A stretch of DNA of 29,138 nucleotides from DASPXK01 sp035637315 (GTDB lineage Bacteria > Chloroflexota > UBA6077 > JACCZL01): the NCBI GenBank assembly GCA_035637315.1, contig DASPXK010000309.1:1-29138 (forward strand), written 5' to 3'. Numbering within the stretch: the stretch's first letter is position 1; every line of letters begins with the position of its first letter. The position numbers were made by a program, and so were the translations under genes. This document shows positions 1 to 8,100 of the stretch, piece by piece. Under the pieces are notes generated by a model. The model made no database searches. It was not told the DNA's origin and saw nothing but the letters and a program-made list of their open reading frames with translations.

Positions 1-539
1 TTTGGATCACAGGAGAGGGCCATCGCGATCATCACGCGCTGACGCATCCCGCCCGAGAACTGGTGCGGGTAGTCGTCGACGCGGCCGCGGGCCGACGGGA
101 TGCCGACCAGCTCGAGCAGCTCGATGGTCCGCTTGCGGGCCTGATCGCGGCTCATGCCCTTGTGCAGCTCGAGCGCCTCGGCGATCTGGCGACCGATGGT
201 CAAGACCGGGTTCAGCGAGGTCATCGGGTCCTGGAAGATCATCGCGATGTCGTTGCCGCGGATCCGCCTGATGCCCTCGTCGTTCAGCTTCAGCAAGTCC
301 CTGCCGTCGAACCAGACCTCGCCCTCGACGATTCGACCGGGCGGCGTCGGGATCAACCGCATCAACGACATGGCACTGACGCTCTTACCGCAGCCGCTCT
401 CACCCACTAGGCCGAGCGCCTCGCCCTCATGGAGCGTGTAGGAGATCCCGTTCACCGCCTTGACGATGCCGTCAGGCGTGTAGAACCACGTTTTGAGGTT
501 CTTGACCTCTAACAGCAGCTTGTTCTGGTCGACAGCCAT
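1..539 (-). CDS. Oligopeptide/dipeptide ABC transporter ATP-binding protein (OppD/DppD type), partial
   Basis: This is the N-terminal 179 residues of a peptide-importer ATPase that would power uptake through a pair of inner-membrane permeases. The Walker A loop GESGCGKS lies at residues 46-53, the Q-loop IFQDPMTSLNP at about 101-111, and the signature FSGGMRQRVMIAMAL at 161-175. The window ends before Walker B, so the C-terminal half, including the C-terminal extension typical of OppD/DppD, is missing. IFQDPMTSLNP is characteristic of the Opp/Dpp/nickel subfamily, but the substrate cannot be told from this half. The ATG is set by a GAGGAGGGG ribosome-binding site a few bases upstream. It follows gcvPB by 48 bases on the same strand and may be co-transcribed with the glycine cleavage genes. 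The partner permeases and binding protein would lie outside the window. Confidence 0.9.
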   Translation of the reverse strand, partial: MAVDQNKLLLEVKNLKTWFYTPDGIVKAVNGISYTLHEGEALGLVGESGCGKSVSAMSLMRLIPTPPGRIVEGEVWFDGRDLLKLNDEGIRRIRGNDIAMIFQDPMTSLNPVLTIGRQIAEALELHKGMSRDQARKRTIELLELVGIPSARGRVDDYPHQFSGGMRQRVMIAMALSCDP

Positions 540-587
540 CTGTCGCCCCTCCTCGTCACGCGCTCGTCCCCGAGTTTCACCGACAGA

Positions 588-2066
588 TCAGTATGCTGGT
601 GCGCTTGCCGCCTGCGCCGGCACACGCGCCCATCTGAGGACCGGCCGCCGCGCCGCCGTCGTCTCGTCCAGCCGCCCGACCACCCGGTTGTGCGGGGCCT
701 GGTGAATGATCTCTGGATTCTCCTCTGCCTCACGGGCGATTTGCAACATGACGTCGGCAAAGCGGTCGAGCGTGTCCTTGTTCTCGGCCTCGGTCGGCTC
801 GACCATGATCGCCTCCTCGACGATTAACGGGAAGTAGACCGTGGGTGGATGGATCTCGAAGTCGATCAGACGCTTGGCGATATCGAGTGTGCGCACCCCG
901 TACTGACGTTGACTCCGCCCGGAAGCCACGAATTCGTGCATACAGATCCGGTCGTAGGGCACATCATACACACCAGACAACCTGGCTCGCAGGTAGTTCG
1001 CGTTCAAGACGGCCGCTTCGCTGATCTCCCTGAGCCCACTGCCGCCCTGGAGCGAGATGTAGGTCAGGGCCCTGACCATCATTCCAAAGTGGCCCCAAAA
1101 GCCCTTGAGCTTGCCGATTGACCTGGGCCGGTTCCAGTCCAGGTACAGCTCGCCCGAGGGTCGGCGAGCGACGACCGGCTTCGGAAGGTACGGCTCGAGG
1201 ACGTCGCGCACGGCTACCGGGCCACACCCCGGCCCGCCGCCGCCGTGCGGGGTGGAGAACGTCTTGTGGGTGTTGATGTGGAGCACGTCGAAGCCCAGGT
1301 CGGCTGGCTTGACCGCGCCGAGGATCGCGTTCAAGTTGGCGCCGTCACCGTAGACCAACCCGCCTGCGCGGTGGACGGTCTCGGTGACCTCGAGGATCTC
1401 CTGCTCGAACAGGCCCAGCGTGTTCGGGTTGGTCAGCATCAAGCCGACGGTTTCCTGGTCGGCGATCTCCTTGAGGCGGCCGAGGTCGACATTGCCGTGG
1501 CTGTCCGTGGGGATGGAGATCGTGCTGTAGCCGCACATCGCGGCGGTAGCCGGGTTCGTCCCGTGGGCCGAGTCGGGAATGAGCACCTTCGATCGTTTCA
1601 GGTCGCCCCGCTCGCGGTGGTATGCCCGAATCAGCAGCATCCCGCATAGCTCGGCTTGGGCCCCGGCGGCCGGCTGGAGCGTGACCGCCGCGAAGCCGGT
1701 GATCTCGGCCAGCAGCCGCTGCAGCTCCAGCATGACCTCGAGCGCTCCCTGAACACTCTCCTCCGGCTGGTACGGGTGAAGCTGCGCGAAGCCGGGCAGG
1801 CGCGCCACGTCCTCGTCGACCTTGGGGTTGTACTTCATCGTGCACGAGCCGAGCGGATAGAAGCCGGCGTCTATTGAGTGGTTCATGGTGGAGAGGTGTG
1901 TGAAGTGGCGGACCACGTCGAGCTCACCCAGCTCGGGCAATGGCAGCTCGCCGCGCAAGAGCTCGGGCGGTAGGTCGTCGACGGCGCCCCGACATTGCTC
2001 GGGGCTGGCGAACCGCTGGCCGACCCTGCCCGGTCGGCTCAGCTCCGACAGCAGCGGCTCGGTCAT
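588..2066 (-). CDS. gcvPB: Glycine dehydrogenase (decarboxylating) subunit 2, P-protein beta
   Basis: This is the C-terminal, PLP-carrying half of the two-subunit P-protein. With GcvPA it decarboxylates glycine and passes the aminomethyl group to lipoyl-GcvH in the cytoplasm. The protein has 492 residues, the usual size for the split form. The PLP-binding lysine is K268 in INTHKTFSTPHGGGGPG, a glycine-rich block typical of the family. SCTMKYNPK (residues 74-82) and DSAHGTNPA (165-173) are also conserved. The ATG at 2066 lies 23 bases after the gcvPA stop with a GAGGAACGACGAGT stretch before it. The frame stays open further upstream, but that part is antisense-phase sequence inside gcvPA and has no family similarity. 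It belongs to the operon gcvT-gcvH-gcvPA-gcvPB. No damage is visible. Confidence 0.97.
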   Translation of the reverse strand: MTEPLLSELSRPGRVGQRFASPEQCRGAVDDLPPELLRGELPLPELGELDVVRHFTHLSTMNHSIDAGFYPLGSCTMKYNPKVDEDVARLPGFAQLHPYQPEESVQGALEVMLELQRLLAEITGFAAVTLQPAAGAQAELCGMLLIRAYHRERGDLKRSKVLIPDSAHGTNPATAAMCGYSTISIPTDSHGNVDLGRLKEIADQETVGLMLTNPNTLGLFEQEILEVTETVHRAGGLVYGDGANLNAILGAVKPADLGFDVLHINTHKTFSTPHGGGGPGCGPVAVRDVLEPYLPKPVVARRPSGELYLDWNRPRSIGKLKGFWGHFGMMVRALTYISLQGGSGLREISEAAVLNANYLRARLSGVYDVPYDRICMHEFVASGRSQRQYGVRTLDIAKRLIDFEIHPPTVYFPLIVEEAIMVEPTEAENKDTLDRFADVMLQIAREAEENPEIIHQAPHNRVVGRLDETTAARRPVLRWARVPAQAASAPAY

Positions 2067-2089
2067 ACTCGTCGTTCCTCGTTCAACGT

Positions 2090-3439
2090 TCAACTGACGC
2101 ACGAGGCCAGCCCGTTCGCAAGCTGTTCGATCTCGGCAGCGGTGTTCCGCTCCGTACAGCACAGCACCAGGGCGTTCTGAAGGCCCGGGTAATCGCGCCC
2201 CAGCGGGTAGCCGGCGATGATGCCACGCTCGAGCAGGCGTGCCCGCACGAAGGCCCCGTCGGTTGGGCAGAGGACCGTGAACTCGTTGAAGAATGGGCCC
2301 CGGTTGAGGACTCGATAGCCGGGCAACCGGGCTATCCGCTCGGCTCCCGCGCGCGCTTTCTTGTGCGACAAAGCCGCGGCCTGGCGAAGGCCCTCCGGAC
2401 CGAGCGTTGACAGGTAGACCGTCACGCCAAGGGCCAGCAGGGTCTGGCTGGTGCAGATATTGGAGGTCGCCTTCTCTCGCCGAATGTGCTGCTCGCGGGC
2501 CTGCAGAGTCAGCACGAAGCCGCGCCGGGCCTGCTGGTCCGTAGTGGCGCCCACGATTCGGCCGGGGAGCTGGCGCAGGTGCTCCTGCTTGCAGGCCATC
2601 AGCCCGACCCAGGGCCCACCGAAGCTGAGCGAGACTCCGAGCGACTGGCCTTCGCCCACGGCGATGTCCGCGCCCCAAGCGCCCGGCGTCTTCAGCAGCC
2701 CGAGCGAGATCGCCTCAGCGACGACGTAGACCAGCAGCGCGCCGACCTCACGGCAGCGTTCGGCGATGGCGCCGAGGTCCGCGATGTTCCCGAAGAAGTC
2801 GGGCTGCTGGACCACGCAGCAGGCCGTCCGGTCGTCCAGCAGGTCCACGATCGGGCGCTCTTCCAAGCCCGAGTCGCGCAGCTCGACTTCGGAGGTCGCC
2901 AGCTCCACGCCCCGCCCGTCGAGGTAGCTGCTCACGACCGCCCGGTACTCCGGGTGGACCGAGCCGGCCAGCACGACTCGGTCGCGGCGAGTGATCCGCA
3001 GCGCCATGAGGACCGCCTCCGCTAACGCGGCGGGGCCGTCGTACACTGCCGAGTTGGCCACGTCCATCTCGAACAGATCGGCGATCAGGCTCTGGAACTC
3101 GAACATGGACTGCAAGGTTCCCTGGCTCATCTCCGGTTGATATGGCGTGTAAGAGGTGTAGAACTCGGAGCGCCCCATCATGTGACCGACGACGCTCGGG
3201 ATGTAGTGGTTGTAGGCCCCAGCGCCGACAAAGCAGGCCAGTTGCCCGATGTGCTGGTTCCTGGCCGCCAGCGCAGCCATCTTGCGGACCACCTCGATCT
3301 CGGTCAGGGGAGGCGGAACGTCGAGCTGGGGGAAGCGAACGTGCTCGGGAATGTCCACGAACAGGTCGGCGACCGAATCGACGCCGACCTCCCTGAGCAT
3401 CACTTGCTGCTCGTCTGCGGTGAGGGGAACGAACGCCAT
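2090..3439 (-). CDS. gcvPA: Glycine dehydrogenase (decarboxylating) subunit 1, P-protein alpha
   Basis: This is the N-terminal-like subunit of the split P-protein, which forms the heterotetramer with GcvPB. It has 449 residues, normal for the family. It begins with FVPLTADEQQVMLREVGV, and the conserved segments YTPYQPEMSQGTLQ and FEFQSLIADLFEMDVANSAVYDG, which line the active site, are present around residues 95-140. The alpha subunit carries no PLP lysine, as expected. The ATG at 3439 starts 6 bases after the gcvH stop, with GAGGG just upstream that overlaps the gcvH stop region, so translational coupling is likely. Having separate alpha and beta genes instead of one roughly 950-residue GcvP is the arrangement of many Gram-positive, archaeal and thermophilic lineages and fits a Chloroflexota origin. 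Confidence 0.97.
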   Translation of the reverse strand: MAFVPLTADEQQVMLREVGVDSVADLFVDIPEHVRFPQLDVPPPLTEIEVVRKMAALAARNQHIGQLACFVGAGAYNHYIPSVVGHMMGRSEFYTSYTPYQPEMSQGTLQSMFEFQSLIADLFEMDVANSAVYDGPAALAEAVLMALRITRRDRVVLAGSVHPEYRAVVSSYLDGRGVELATSEVELRDSGLEERPIVDLLDDRTACCVVQQPDFFGNIADLGAIAERCREVGALLVYVVAEAISLGLLKTPGAWGADIAVGEGQSLGVSLSFGGPWVGLMACKQEHLRQLPGRIVGATTDQQARRGFVLTLQAREQHIRREKATSNICTSQTLLALGVTVYLSTLGPEGLRQAAALSHKKARAGAERIARLPGYRVLNRGPFFNEFTVLCPTDGAFVRARLLERGIIAGYPLGRDYPGLQNALVLCCTERNTAAEIEQLANGLASCVS

Positions 3440-3445
3440 GGCCCT

Positions 3446-3826
3446 CTACGAGACGCCGATCATGTCGGCATACTGCTGAGCTGTCATGAGGCTTTCGATC
3501 TCCGACGGGTCGTCGGGCTTGACCTTGATCAGCCAACCAGCCTCATACGGGGCGTCATTGACGACCTGGGGCTCATCCACGGCGACGGCGTTGATGTCGA
3601 CCACCTCGCCCGTCACTGGCGAATACAGGTCGGAAGCGGTCTTGACCGACTCGATCACTCCAAATGGCTTCATCATCTCGACGTGATCGCCGATGTTCGG
3701 CAGCTCGACGTAGACCACGTCACCCAGCTGGTCCTGAGCGTAGTGGGTGATGCCGACGACGGCCCGGTCGGCCTCGATCTTTACCCACTCGTGTTCTTTC
3801 GTGTACCTACGGTCGGTTGGGTCCAA
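3446..3826 (-). CDS. gcvH: Glycine cleavage system H protein (lipoyl carrier)
   Basis: This is the lipoylated shuttle of the glycine cleavage system. It carries the aminomethyl group from the P-protein to GcvT and is reoxidised by dihydrolipoamide dehydrogenase. It has 126 residues, standard length. The lipoyl lysine is K62 in ESVKTASDLYSPVTGE, and the start DRRYTKEHEWVK matches family N-termini. The start codon is TTG at 3826. An AGGAGG site lies six bases upstream and the next in-frame methionine is residue 51, beyond the conserved N-terminus, so the TTG is well supported. It sits 19 bases after gcvT and 6 bases before gcvPA. No lpd or lipoate ligase gene is in the window, so the L-protein must be encoded elsewhere. 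Confidence 0.96.
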   Translation of the reverse strand: MDPTDRRYTKEHEWVKIEADRAVVGITHYAQDQLGDVVYVELPNIGDHVEMMKPFGVIESVKTASDLYSPVTGEVVDINAVAVDEPQVVNDAPYEAGWLIKVKPDDPSEIESLMTAQQYADMIGVS

Positions 3827-3832
3827 CTCTCT

Positions 3833-3838
3833 CCTCCT
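3833..3838 (-). promoter_or_regulatory. Strong ribosome-binding site deciding a TTG start for gcvH
   Basis: AGGAGG on the minus strand lies six bases upstream of TTG at 3826-3824 and falls in the 19-base gap after gcvT. It is the best Shine-Dalgarno match in the operon and is what identifies the rare TTG as the gcvH start. A strong site paired with a weak start codon may tune H-protein level; that is inference. Confidence 0.8.
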
Positions 3839-3845
3839 GCCTCGA

Positions 3846-4994
3846 TCAGGCCCGCTTCGAGCCTGCCGGGGCTCGTCTCGTTCGATGTTGATAAAACGGG
3901 AGTGCCACTACCTGGGCCGGCACGGGCCGGCCGCGGATCTCGACCGCCAGGCGCTGTCCGGGCTCGGCCAACTGGGCTGGCACGTATCCCATGCCGATCG
4001 GTCTGCCCAGGGTCGGGGAGACGTTTCCGCTCGACACGCGTCCAACCTTGCGATCCCCGGCCAGGATCGGATAGTCCTGGCGCGGCACGCCGCCGTCCAG
4101 AAGCTCGAAGCCGACCAGCCTCCGCTCCACACCTTGCGCGGCGATCGACTCCAAAGCCCGCCGACTGACGAACTCGCCCTTCTCCAGTTTGACGACTCGC
4201 CCGAGCCCCGCCTCGTACGGATTTGTCGTCTCGTCGATCTCGTGCCCGTACAGCGCCATTCCGGCTTCCAGCCGCAGCGTGTCCCGAGCCCCGAGCCCGC
4301 ACGCTTCCGGCCTCACCCCCGCGCGCTCCCCAAGCAGCGCGTCCCACAGGCCAGGGCCCGCGGCGGCCGGGGCGATGATCTCGAACCCATCCTCACCGGT
4401 GTAGCCGGTCCGGGCTACCAGCGCGTCAGCGATGTCGGCCACTCTCGTGATGGTTGCGGCGTAGTAGCGGAGACCTTCGAGCGGCGCCGCGACGAGCCGC
4501 TGGAGGGATTCCTCGGCGTCGGGACCCTGGAAGCCGATCATAACCGTCTCGGCGGTCGCGTCGTGGACCGCGGCCCGACGGTCGGCGGCCGCCCCGCGCT
4601 GCTGCTTGGCGATCCAGTCGAGCAGCTTGAGTCGGTTGGAGGCGTTGACTACGACCAGGACCTCCTGGCCGAGGTTGTAGACGACGACATCGTCCAGGAT
4701 GCCGCCATCCTCGCCACAGCAGAGCGAGTACTGGGCCCTGCCGGGCTCGAGCCGCGTGACGTCATTCGTAGCCAGCCACTGGACCATGTCGTGGGCGCCG
4801 GGGCCCCGGAAATACAGGCGGCCCATATGTGAGAGGTCGAAGACGCCAACCGAGGTCCGCACGGCCTGGTGCTCGGCCAGTATGCTCTGATACTGGATCG
4901 GCATGTCCCAGCCGCCAAATTCGACCATCCGCGCGTTGGCGGCAAGGTGTCGGCCGTGGAGGGCAGTCTGCAGCAGGGCCTGTCCCATGGCCAT
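3846..4994 (-). CDS. gcvT: Aminomethyltransferase, glycine cleavage T protein
   Basis: This is the tetrahydrofolate-dependent T protein. It releases ammonia from the aminomethyl group on GcvH and forms 5,10-methylene-THF. From the chosen ATG it has 382 residues. Conserved segments include MVEFGGWDMPIQY near the N-terminus, GVFDLSHMGR, CCGEDGGILDDVVVY with the acidic folate-site residue, GYTGEDGFEI, and LGARDTLRLEAGMALYG. It is the first gene of the gcv operon. In-frame starts at TTG 5033, GTG 4997, ATG 4994 and ATG 4988 are all possible. None has a Shine-Dalgarno site, but a -35/-10 pair ends nine bases before ATG 4994, which favours a leaderless start at 4997 or 4994. The family N-terminus (TALHGRHLAANARM aligning with TPLYxxHVALGAKM) also starts here. 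Confidence 0.94.
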   Translation of the reverse strand: MAMGQALLQTALHGRHLAANARMVEFGGWDMPIQYQSILAEHQAVRTSVGVFDLSHMGRLYFRGPGAHDMVQWLATNDVTRLEPGRAQYSLCCGEDGGILDDVVVYNLGQEVLVVVNASNRLKLLDWIAKQQRGAAADRRAAVHDATAETVMIGFQGPDAEESLQRLVAAPLEGLRYYAATITRVADIADALVARTGYTGEDGFEIIAPAAAGPGLWDALLGERAGVRPEACGLGARDTLRLEAGMALYGHEIDETTNPYEAGLGRVVKLEKGEFVSRRALESIAAQGVERRLVGFELLDGGVPRQDYPILAGDRKVGRVSSGNVSPTLGRPIGMGYVPAQLAEPGQRLAVEIRGRPVPAQVVALPFYQHRTRRAPAGSKRA

Positions 4995-5003
4995 CACCGC
5001 GGG

Positions 5004-5033
5004 ATCGTAGAGGAAGAGATTGGGGGCTTTCAA
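5004..5033 (-). promoter_or_regulatory. Candidate promoter of the gcv operon, implying a leaderless gcvT
   Basis: On the minus strand, TTGAAA at 5033-5028 (five of six against TTGACA) and TACGAT at 5009-5004 (four of six against TATAAT) are 18 bases apart. A start site seven or eight bases past the -10 falls at about 4997-4996, on or next to the in-frame GTG/ATG of gcvT. There is no Shine-Dalgarno sequence there, in keeping with a leaderless message. Not proven. Confidence 0.5.
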
Positions 5034-5074
5034 GCGGGACGCGTCACCGGGGTGTCCGTCGAAGTTTGGATCAG

Positions 5075-5086
5075 GTGGCGCGCCAC
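5075..5086. promoter_or_regulatory. 12-base perfect palindrome between divergent promoters, possible operator
   Basis: GTGGCGCGCCAC is its own reverse complement. It lies in the 167-base gap between gcvT and the divergent LuxR-type regulator, 42 bases upstream of the gcvT -35 and 63 bases upstream of the regulator's -10. Its position suits a shared operator, perhaps for the neighbouring regulator. The rest of the gap holds no gene and no glycine-riboswitch-like sequence that I can see. Confidence 0.35.
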
Positions 5087-5149
5087 GAGGGGCCCTGTCA
5101 CCGCCGGTGCTGCCATCTGCCAGCCGAAGAGGTGATCGCCAGGCGCGGC

Positions 5150-5155
5150 TATAAT
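5150..5155 (+). promoter_or_regulatory. Perfect -10 hexamer placed for leaderless transcription of the LuxR-type regulator
   Basis: TATAAT at 5150-5155 is a consensus -10, unusual in such GC-rich DNA. The seventh base after it is the A of the ATG at 5162, where transcription would be expected to begin. No Shine-Dalgarno sequence could fit. The -35 region (AAGAGG at 17-base spacing) is poor, so an activator may be needed. Confidence 0.6.
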
Positions 5156-5161
5156 GCGCCC

Positions 5162-8100
5162 ATGACGGCGCAGGACCTGCGCCTGGTGGGTCGGGGCTCC
5201 GAGATCGCGGCGCTGGAGTCGGAGCTGCGGACGGCGGCCGCGGGCCAGGTCCGCTGCGTCTTGCTCCTGGCAGACTCGGGCCTGGGAAAGACCCGCCTGG
5301 CGGCTGAGCTGCTCTCCCGGAACTGCCGCTGGGCCCTGGGCCTCACGGCCCGCGCCTATCCGCTCGGGGCCACCGCTTCCTTCGGCCTCTGGGTCGAGGC
5401 GCTGGAGCGGTACCTTCGCAACCTCCATCCCGAGAAGATCAGCGAGCTGTGCGGAGGCTTCCTGGACGACCTGGCCTCTCTTCTTCGCAGTGTGGCAGCC
5501 ACGCGCGGCTCCGTCCGCGCCCGGCAGCCGTCGCGCATACGTCTCCTGGAAGGTCTGGCCGTCCTGCTGCGCAACCTGGCGCGCGAGGCGCCGCTGATCG
5601 TCTTCCTGGACGATGCTCACTGGGCAGACGCGTCGTCCTGGGAAACGCTCAATTACCTGGCTCGCAATCTCCCTGGCAGCCGTCTCCTGCTGCTTGCCGC
5701 GGCACGCCCAGCGGAGCTGTCGGGACAGCACTTACCCAATGAAGTGCTCATCGGCCTGGAGCAAGCGGGCGTGCTTCGCAGAATGAGTCCCCCTCCGCTT
5801 GGGCCCAACCAGATTGGCGCACTGGCTCAGGGCATGCTGGGGCAGCGCGCGGCGCCAGGAGCGCTGGTGGATTGGCTGTTCGAGCGCTCGCGCGGCAATC
5901 CCTTATTTGCTCTGGATCTGGTCCAGGCGCTCGTCGACGAGGGTGCCGACCTTTCGGCCCCCCGCCTTCGCCGCCTCCCGGAAGGACTCAGCGAGCGCGT
6001 GCGGAACCGCCTCCGGCTGCTTGACGAAGCAACCCTGGCGACGCTCGAGACCCTCGCCGTCCTTGGCCAGCGAATCGAGCTGAACCCTGCGACTCGTCGC
6101 GGCTTGTTCACCGGTCCGTCCGAGACGCTGGCCGTCCTCGGGCAGCGAATCGAGTTGAGCGAGCTAGCCAATATCAGCCGACGGCCGCTTGACAGGCTCG
6201 GTCGCATCTTGGAAGAGCTCGTACGCTTGCGATTGATAACCGAGGAGGAGCGGGACCGTGAACTGACCTACGAGGTCGCGCATCCGCTGATTCAGGAGGC
6301 CATCTATCACGGTATCGGCGGGGCGCGGCGCCGGGCCCTGCATCGCCTCGTCGCCCGTGCGCTACTGGCTGCTGGCCGCTTAGCAGCCGCCGCTTCACAC
6401 TTCGCCTGCTCGGCCGAGGTGGGCGACCCGGAGGCGATCGACGCGCTGGTCCGCGCCATACGTCAGGCTGAGGAGCGCGAGTCGCATCGGGAGGCGCTAG
6501 CAATCCTGGGGGCGCTGCTCGAGCTGCTTCCGCCGGGCGACAAGCGGTGGCTAGACGTGCTCGACGGCATGGCCTGGCAGGCCGAGTGGGTCATCGACCA
6601 CCGCGCGGACGTCGCCGCCGAAACTGGCGCCAAGGCGATGCAGGAGATCGACAGTCTGCTCGAGGGATCGCCCGATTACGCTCGGCGGGGTGGCGTGCAA
6701 TTCCGCTTGACGAGCTTTCTGGCCTGGGGCAGCGGCGACCTGGACACGGCCCAGCGAACCGGTCGCCGAGCACTCGAGCTCTTCGAGCAGGCGGGCCAGG
6801 CGGGCCGAGTCCTGATCGCCGCGAACGAGCTGGGCTGGATACGAGGGCTGGCCGGGGATCTCGCCGGGCAGGAGGCGGCGGCCAGGGAGGTGCTCCAGGG
6901 CGCGGCGAAGACATGCTTGTGGAGCGTGCTGGCCAACCCAGCCTCAGACGCTGCGAGAGAGGTGCTTCAGGGCGCACGGCTGGTGGGTGATCGCCTGGCC
7001 ACGATGCAGGCGCTCGGCTCGCTAGGCACCGCCGCCGGCTACCGAGGCCATTTCGCCGAGGCTGAGGCCGCGCTGCGGCAGAGCGCCTCGATCGCGCGCG
7101 AGGATGGCAAGCCCTACTGCCTGACGTGGAATCTGTCGCTGTTGGCGACGGTGCTGGCGTTCGAGGGCCGCCTGGAGGAGGCATTCGGGCTGCTGGAGGA
7201 AGCGACGGCAGCCAATCCGGCCTACTCAGACACGATCCTGCTCGAGCTCAGCGCACAGGTGCATTGGTTGGCCGGGGACTTCGGGTCCGCCATTGCCAGC
7301 ACGAAGGAGAGCGCCGCCAGGAACGCGGGCGGGTTGAGCCGTCGACGGGCCTGGGCGATGGCGGTCGCCGCCATCGCCGCTGTCGAGATGGGCCAGCCCG
7401 ACGAGGCTCGGGACTACCTGTCCCAGGCTACGAGCGCCTACGACGGCCGTGAGTTCTACGTGTTCAGCCACTACTGTGCCTGGGCGGCCGCTGTCCTCGC
7501 ATGGCGAGCGGGGAACCTGCCCGAAGCGCTCGCCGGCCTGCGACAGGCCGCTTCGAGCTTCCTCGCGATGGGCGCCCTGCCTTGCGCGGCTTTCGTCCTC
7601 ACCGACCTGGTCGAGGTAGCAGCGCAGGCGGCCGACCACGCCGCCGCGACGGAGGCCGCCCTCCAGCTCGGGCAAATCGTGCAGCAGATCGATCGCGACC
7701 TCTACCGGGCCCTGGCCGGGATAGCGGCGGGGTGGGTGGCGCTCGGAGCCGGCAATAGTGAGGCGGCTCTCGAGCCCGCCCGCGAGGCCGCCAGAATGCT
7801 GGCCGCCAGCGGCTACGCTGGTTTTCACGGGCGCTCGCTCGATGTGCTCGGTCGGGCGCTCTCGGGCAGCGACCGAGGGGAGGCAGTCGAGGCTCTGCAG
7901 GCCGCAGCGGACCGTTTCGCCACCTGCGGCGCCACCTGGCGGCGTGATCGTGCGCTGGTGGGCCTGTCCAAGCTCGGCCACCGGGGCAAGCGGGCGACGG
8001 CCACGATCCTGGGGCCTGAATCCTTGACTCGGCGCGAGCGCGAGGTGGTCCGACTGGCGATTGAGGGTCACACGGCGCGCGAGATCGGGAGGCGGCTGTT

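Noticed and set aside
3137..4832. Long plus-strand open frames opposite gcvPA, gcvH and gcvT
   Set aside because: These are GC-skew shadows of the codon positions of the minus-strand genes; no motifs and no ribosome-binding sites.
4995..5161. Glycine riboswitch upstream of gcvT
   Set aside because: Expected by context, but no tandem aptamer-like sequence is visible in the gap and the likely start site leaves almost no leader.
4829..5161. N-terminal extension of the LuxR-type regulator
   Set aside because: The frame is open, but it runs antisense through gcvT and the palindrome, and the family homology and the -10 both point to ATG 5162.
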